A stretch of DNA of 8,026 bases, taken from the NCBI GenBank assembly GCA_024680445.1, contig JAILCJ010000041.1:1-8026 (forward strand), written 5' to 3'. This DNA is from Campylobacter sp. (GTDB lineage: Bacteria; Campylobacterota; Campylobacteria; Campylobacterales; Campylobacteraceae). Position 1 is the first letter of the stretch; every line of letters begins with the position of its first letter. The notes beneath the pieces were generated by a model that saw nothing but the letters and a program-made list of their open reading frames with translations, was not told where the DNA came from and did no database searches. Positions 5,748-8,026 of this stretch are shown one piece after another. The translations under genes and the position numbers were made by a program.

Positions 5748-5781
5748 TTAAAGTATTTTTTAGCTCAAATACTTTAATTTT
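5748..5781 (+). terminator. AT-rich stem-loop after the toxin gene, possible terminator
   Basis: A perfect 11-bp inverted repeat, TTAAAGTATTT (5748-5758) with AAATACTTTAA (5767-5777), has an 8-nt loop and is followed by TTTT (5778-5781). Only two of the 11 pairs are G-C or C-G, or fewer, and the U-tract is short, so termination would be weak to moderate. It lies 36 nt after the toxin stop and is the only candidate end for the module on this strand. Confidence 0.5.
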
Positions 5782-5932
5782 ATGTCTTGGCTTACACACA
5801 AACTTAGCGACTTGCATTTTTATCAAAAAAATTATCCTAAACCAAGTCTTTATCAAATTTGATTTTTTAACGCCACAAAGTTAAAAACCACTTTACATCA
5901 AATAATCACACAAAAATCAAATTTACAAGCAT
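5782..5932. other. Non-coding spacer between the convergent units
   Basis: Together with the repeat and stem-loop before it and the terminator after it, this forms a gene-free stretch of 293 nt (5713-6005). I see no open frame with a ribosome binding site, no tRNA-like fold and no repeat array. It contains TCAAATTTGA within a 12-bp palindrome (5852-5863) and a weak long-range pairing CTTGG (5786-5790) with CCAAG (5842-5846). Nothing more can be supported. Confidence 0.6.
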
Positions 5933-5976
5933 AAAAAAAGGCTTCCAAGCCCAGCAAAAGCGGACTTGAAAGCCTA
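5933..5976 (-). terminator. Intrinsic terminator of the chemoreceptor gene
   Basis: Read on the - strand, an 11-bp stem with one mismatch pairs 5965-5975 with 5939-5949, and inner short pairings (CC/GG, GC/GC) close an AAAA loop. A run of seven U (5933-5939 on the + strand as A) follows. It lies 30 nt after the stop codon of the chemoreceptor. There is no T-run on the + strand side, so it should work in one direction only and would not shield the receptor gene from + strand read-through. Confidence 0.88.
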
Positions 5977-6005
5977 AAACCATGAATTAAACTAAGCAAA
6001 AAATA

Positions 6006-7967
6006 TCAAGTTCTAAATCTAACTAAAATTTCATTTAGTTTCTCACCCATAGAGTATAAGTGTTCAGAAGCAGCTGCTATTTCTTCGGTATTTCGCATAT
6101 TTGTCGAACTTATTTCATTGATCTCTTTGATCTTTTCAAGAACAAGATTTATATCTTCATTTGTTTTAACGAAATCTTTTTCTGCTATTTCTGATTTATT
6201 TTCACAAACATTCATGCCGTCTGCCGCCTCTACAACAGCGGTTTCAGCGTTATTTGCAACATCTATAAGCGCACTAATATTTTCTGAATTTTCCTCCATG
6301 CTATCAGTCGCACTCGTAATAGCTTGAACTATGGTATTTATAGTGACATTGATTTGATTAATGCTGTTTTGCGTGCCTTCTGCAAGTTTTCTAACTCCAT
6401 CAGCAACAACGGCAAAGCCCCTGCCATGTTCGCCAGCTCTTGCAGCCTCGATAGCAGCGTTTAGTGCCAAGAGATTTGTTTGATCGGCGATATCAGAGAT
6501 AACACCCAAAACATCTTTTATTTGTTGAGTTTCGCTGCTAAGTTGTTTCATGCGGGATGCAAGCTCGTTTTCAGACACAGAAGCGTCCAAAATGCTTTTT
6601 GAAATTTTAGATATATTATCTCTTGCGATATAAAGTTTTTGACTTGAATTTTTAAGCTCTTGTGAAGTAGTTTTAACATTTTCTATAGATTTTTTAAGCT
6701 CTTCTTTTATGCTTGTTGACATATTGAAGGTATTTTCTATAGTTGCAGAAGTGTTTTCTACACTATTGCTAACGACTTTCGATGTAGATGAAAGCTCGTT
6801 TGCGATACTAGCATTTTCGTTGCTGGTATCTTTTGCAAGAGAGATAATCTCGTGAATCTTAGATATGAGTGCGTTAAATTCTTGGGCTGTTTGACCTATC
6901 TCATCATCACTTGAAACTGGAAGTTTTTTAGTCAAATCCCCCTCTCCACGGCTAAGTTCTCTAGCATGTGCACGAAGTTCATCAACTGGATTTACAAGAT
7001 AAATTTTAAGTACTATCATAAGTATGATTATGGTTAAGATAACAGCTATTATAGCCACTGTGATTTGTCCTATCATACCGGCTTTTGCAGTACTTACAGC
7101 TTGATAAATTTCAGCATTTTTTGCACCTACAAAAATTTGACCTATTTGTTTACCTTCATAATCTTTTAGCGGAATTTTAGTTACGAAAAAATTATCTGTA
7201 TTAAAATACCCAACAAGTTTATCTTTTGAAACACCGCTAAGTTCGGCGACAAAAGCTTTATCTACATTGTCTGGTTTTTGAGCTACGACATATTTTCCTT
7301 GTATAATTTTTGCATTATCCTTCAAACCATTTGCTACATCTAGAAGCGATGTATCCATGGCTATGACGACACTGGTATTCATCTGTTTTTTAAGACTTTT
7401 TACTATAGATTCGAAAGATTGAATAAACTCAACCGAACCCATATAACTCTTATCGTAATCGTTAAATATCGGCGCTATACCTCGTATAACCATGCCTGTT
7501 CTACCAACTTCTATACCAAGAACTGGTTTTTTGCTTTTTTTCACGGCATGAATCATAAATCTAAATGAACTCAAATCATCGCCTGATTTGTTATTCCAAC
7601 TTCGTATAAAACTTACGATATCTGCAGTATGAACGTGAATTTGAATGTTTTTATAATCAGAAGTTGCTTTTATATTTTCAGCAAGATTGCTAAGCTCGCT
7701 CTTAACCAAGCTTTTATCTCCGCTTTTTAAACCATCTATAACGAATTTGTTTTGCGCTACATTTATAGCGTTTGTTATAGCTATTTGATACTTAGCATCA
7801 AGCTTTTCTTGTGCAAATTGCTCAAACTCTTTCGCTTTTTCTTGCAAAACTTGTTTTTCAATAACCGCAACATCTTTTTGCAAGAAAAGAAACATCGCCA
7901 AAATCATTAGCGAAAACAACACAAGCATAGGAACATATATCTTTTTTCTAACAGATAAATTTCTCAT
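6006..7967 (-). CDS. Methyl-accepting chemotaxis protein with a large periplasmic Cache-type sensor
   Basis: The protein is 653 residues. A short cytoplasmic start (MRNLSVRKK) precedes membrane segment 1 (about 11-29). The periplasmic domain is about 30-296. Membrane segment 2 (about 298-323) leads to a HAMP linker (about 324-377; [20 protein letters not shown] is typical), and the signalling domain runs to the end. The conserved cytoplasmic hairpin tip is at 488-532 ([19 protein letters not shown], then [15 protein letters not shown]). The periplasmic segment with [41 protein letters not shown] and GSVEF resembles the dCache_3 type, by recall. The receptor should bind an unknown ligand and control CheA through CheW. 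No CheR-docking pentapeptide ends the protein. Near the tip, the usual VADEVRKLAERT reads [12 protein letters not shown], with G524 and G531. AAGGGG lies 7 nt before the ATG. It is a single-gene unit, convergent with the toxin-antitoxin module. Confidence 0.93.
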   Translation of the reverse strand: MRNLSVRKKIYVPMLVLFSLMILAMFLFLQKDVAVIEKQVLQEKAKEFEQFAQEKLDAKYQIAITNAINVAQNKFVIDGLKSGDKSLVKSELSNLAENIKATSDYKNIQIHVHTADIVSFIRSWNNKSGDDLSSFRFMIHAVKKSKKPVLGIEVGRTGMVIRGIAPIFNDYDKSYMGSVEFIQSFESIVKSLKKQMNTSVVIAMDTSLLDVANGLKDNAKIIQGKYVVAQKPDNVDKAFVAELSGVSKDKLVGYFNTDNFFVTKIPLKDYEGKQIGQIFVGAKNAEIYQAVSTAKAGMIGQITVAIIAVILTIIILMIVLKIYLVNPVDELRAHARELSRGEGDLTKKLPVSSDDEIGQTAQEFNALISKIHEIISLAKDTSNENASIANELSSTSKVVSNSVENTSATIENTFNMSTSIKEELKKSIENVKTTSQELKNSSQKLYIARDNISKISKSILDASVSENELASRMKQLSSETQQIKDVLGVISDIADQTNLLALNAAIEAARAGEHGRGFAVVADGVRKLAEGTQNSINQINVTINTIVQAITSATDSMEENSENISALIDVANNAETAVVEAADGMNVCENKSEIAEKDFVKTNEDINLVLEKIKEINEISSTNMRNTEEIAAASEHLYSMGEKLNEILVRFRT

Positions 7968-7974
7968 ACTTTTT

Positions 7975-7980
7975 CCCCTT
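7975..7980 (-). promoter_or_regulatory. Ribosome binding site of the chemoreceptor
   Basis: On the - strand AAGGGG ends 7 nt before the ATG at 7967. It supports this start, which is also directly followed by a basic stretch and the first membrane segment. Confidence 0.75.
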
Positions 7981-8006
7981 TCGTATTTTATTTTATGTAT
8001 TTTTCG

Positions 8007-8014
8007 ATTCTACA
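8007..8014 (-). promoter_or_regulatory. Possible -10 box of the chemoreceptor promoter
   Basis: On the - strand TAGAAT (8012-8007) is directly preceded by TG, the same arrangement as before the TATAAT of the sulfur operon, with T-rich DNA upstream until the window edge. It would give a leader of about 33 nt. A later TAAAAT (7995-7990) is too close to the ribosome binding site. No clear flagellar sigma28 box is seen on this strand. The upstream part may lie outside the window. Confidence 0.3.
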
Positions 8015-8026
8015 ATTTAAAAAATT

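Noticed and set aside
5786..5846. Long-range pairing CTTGG/CCAAG as a structured RNA
   Set aside because: Only five continuous pairs over a 51-nt loop; too weak to support.
6118..6327. Open + strand frame of 69 codons opposite the chemoreceptor
   Set aside because: Its Ser/Ala/Phe/Ile composition is what the reverse complement of a receptor coiled coil gives; no ribosome binding site.
8001..8010. Flagellar sigma28 promoter for the chemoreceptor, suggested by CGAT at 8005-8008
   Set aside because: The CGAT lies on the + strand, facing away from the receptor gene; the - strand reads ATCG there.

Overview
The window comes from an AT-rich, low-GC genome of the Campylobacterota (Epsilonproteobacteria), most likely a Campylobacter. 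This rests on codon and base use, the recurrent word TCAAATTTGA, promoters with a TATAAT -10 box behind T-rich upstream DNA, a DUF3373-type outer-membrane protein, and a chemoreceptor of the type common in this group. I cannot name the species.

Left part (1-4947, + strand). After the apparent 3' tail of an upstream gene, a promoter region with two overlapping palindromes at the predicted transcription start leads into a compact four-gene operon that ends in a strong intrinsic terminator. The genes encode (1) a small exported protein of a family I recall as labelled 'cytochrome c', although it has no heme motif; (2) a DUF3373-like outer-membrane beta-barrel with an N-terminal coiled coil; (3) a sulfide:quinone oxidoreductase of the type II (human SQOR-like) lineage, with both catalytic cysteines and a twin-arginine signal; and (4) an exported protein with three rhodanese domains. 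All four products carry export signals, so the operon reads as an envelope-located sulfur module. A likely scheme is that the porin admits a substrate, the SQR oxidises sulfide to sulfane sulfur or polysulfide in the periplasm, and the triple rhodanese binds or relays that sulfur. The role of the small protein is unknown. This module is the most interesting content of the window.

Middle part (4948-5781, + strand). A two-gene toxin-antitoxin module consists of a small acidic protein that does not look like Phd, overlapping by 4 nt a Doc-type Fic-fold toxin with an intact HPFxDGNKR motif. Near-identical 25-bp copies of its promoter core lie before the antitoxin and at the toxin stop codon, so the two genes are bracketed by direct repeats. 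An AT-rich stem-loop follows.

Right part (5782-8026, - strand). A non-coding stretch of about 150 nt precedes the terminator of a complete methyl-accepting chemotaxis protein. This gene converges on the toxin-antitoxin module and has a large periplasmic Cache-type sensor. Its ribosome binding site and a possible promoter lie at the right edge.
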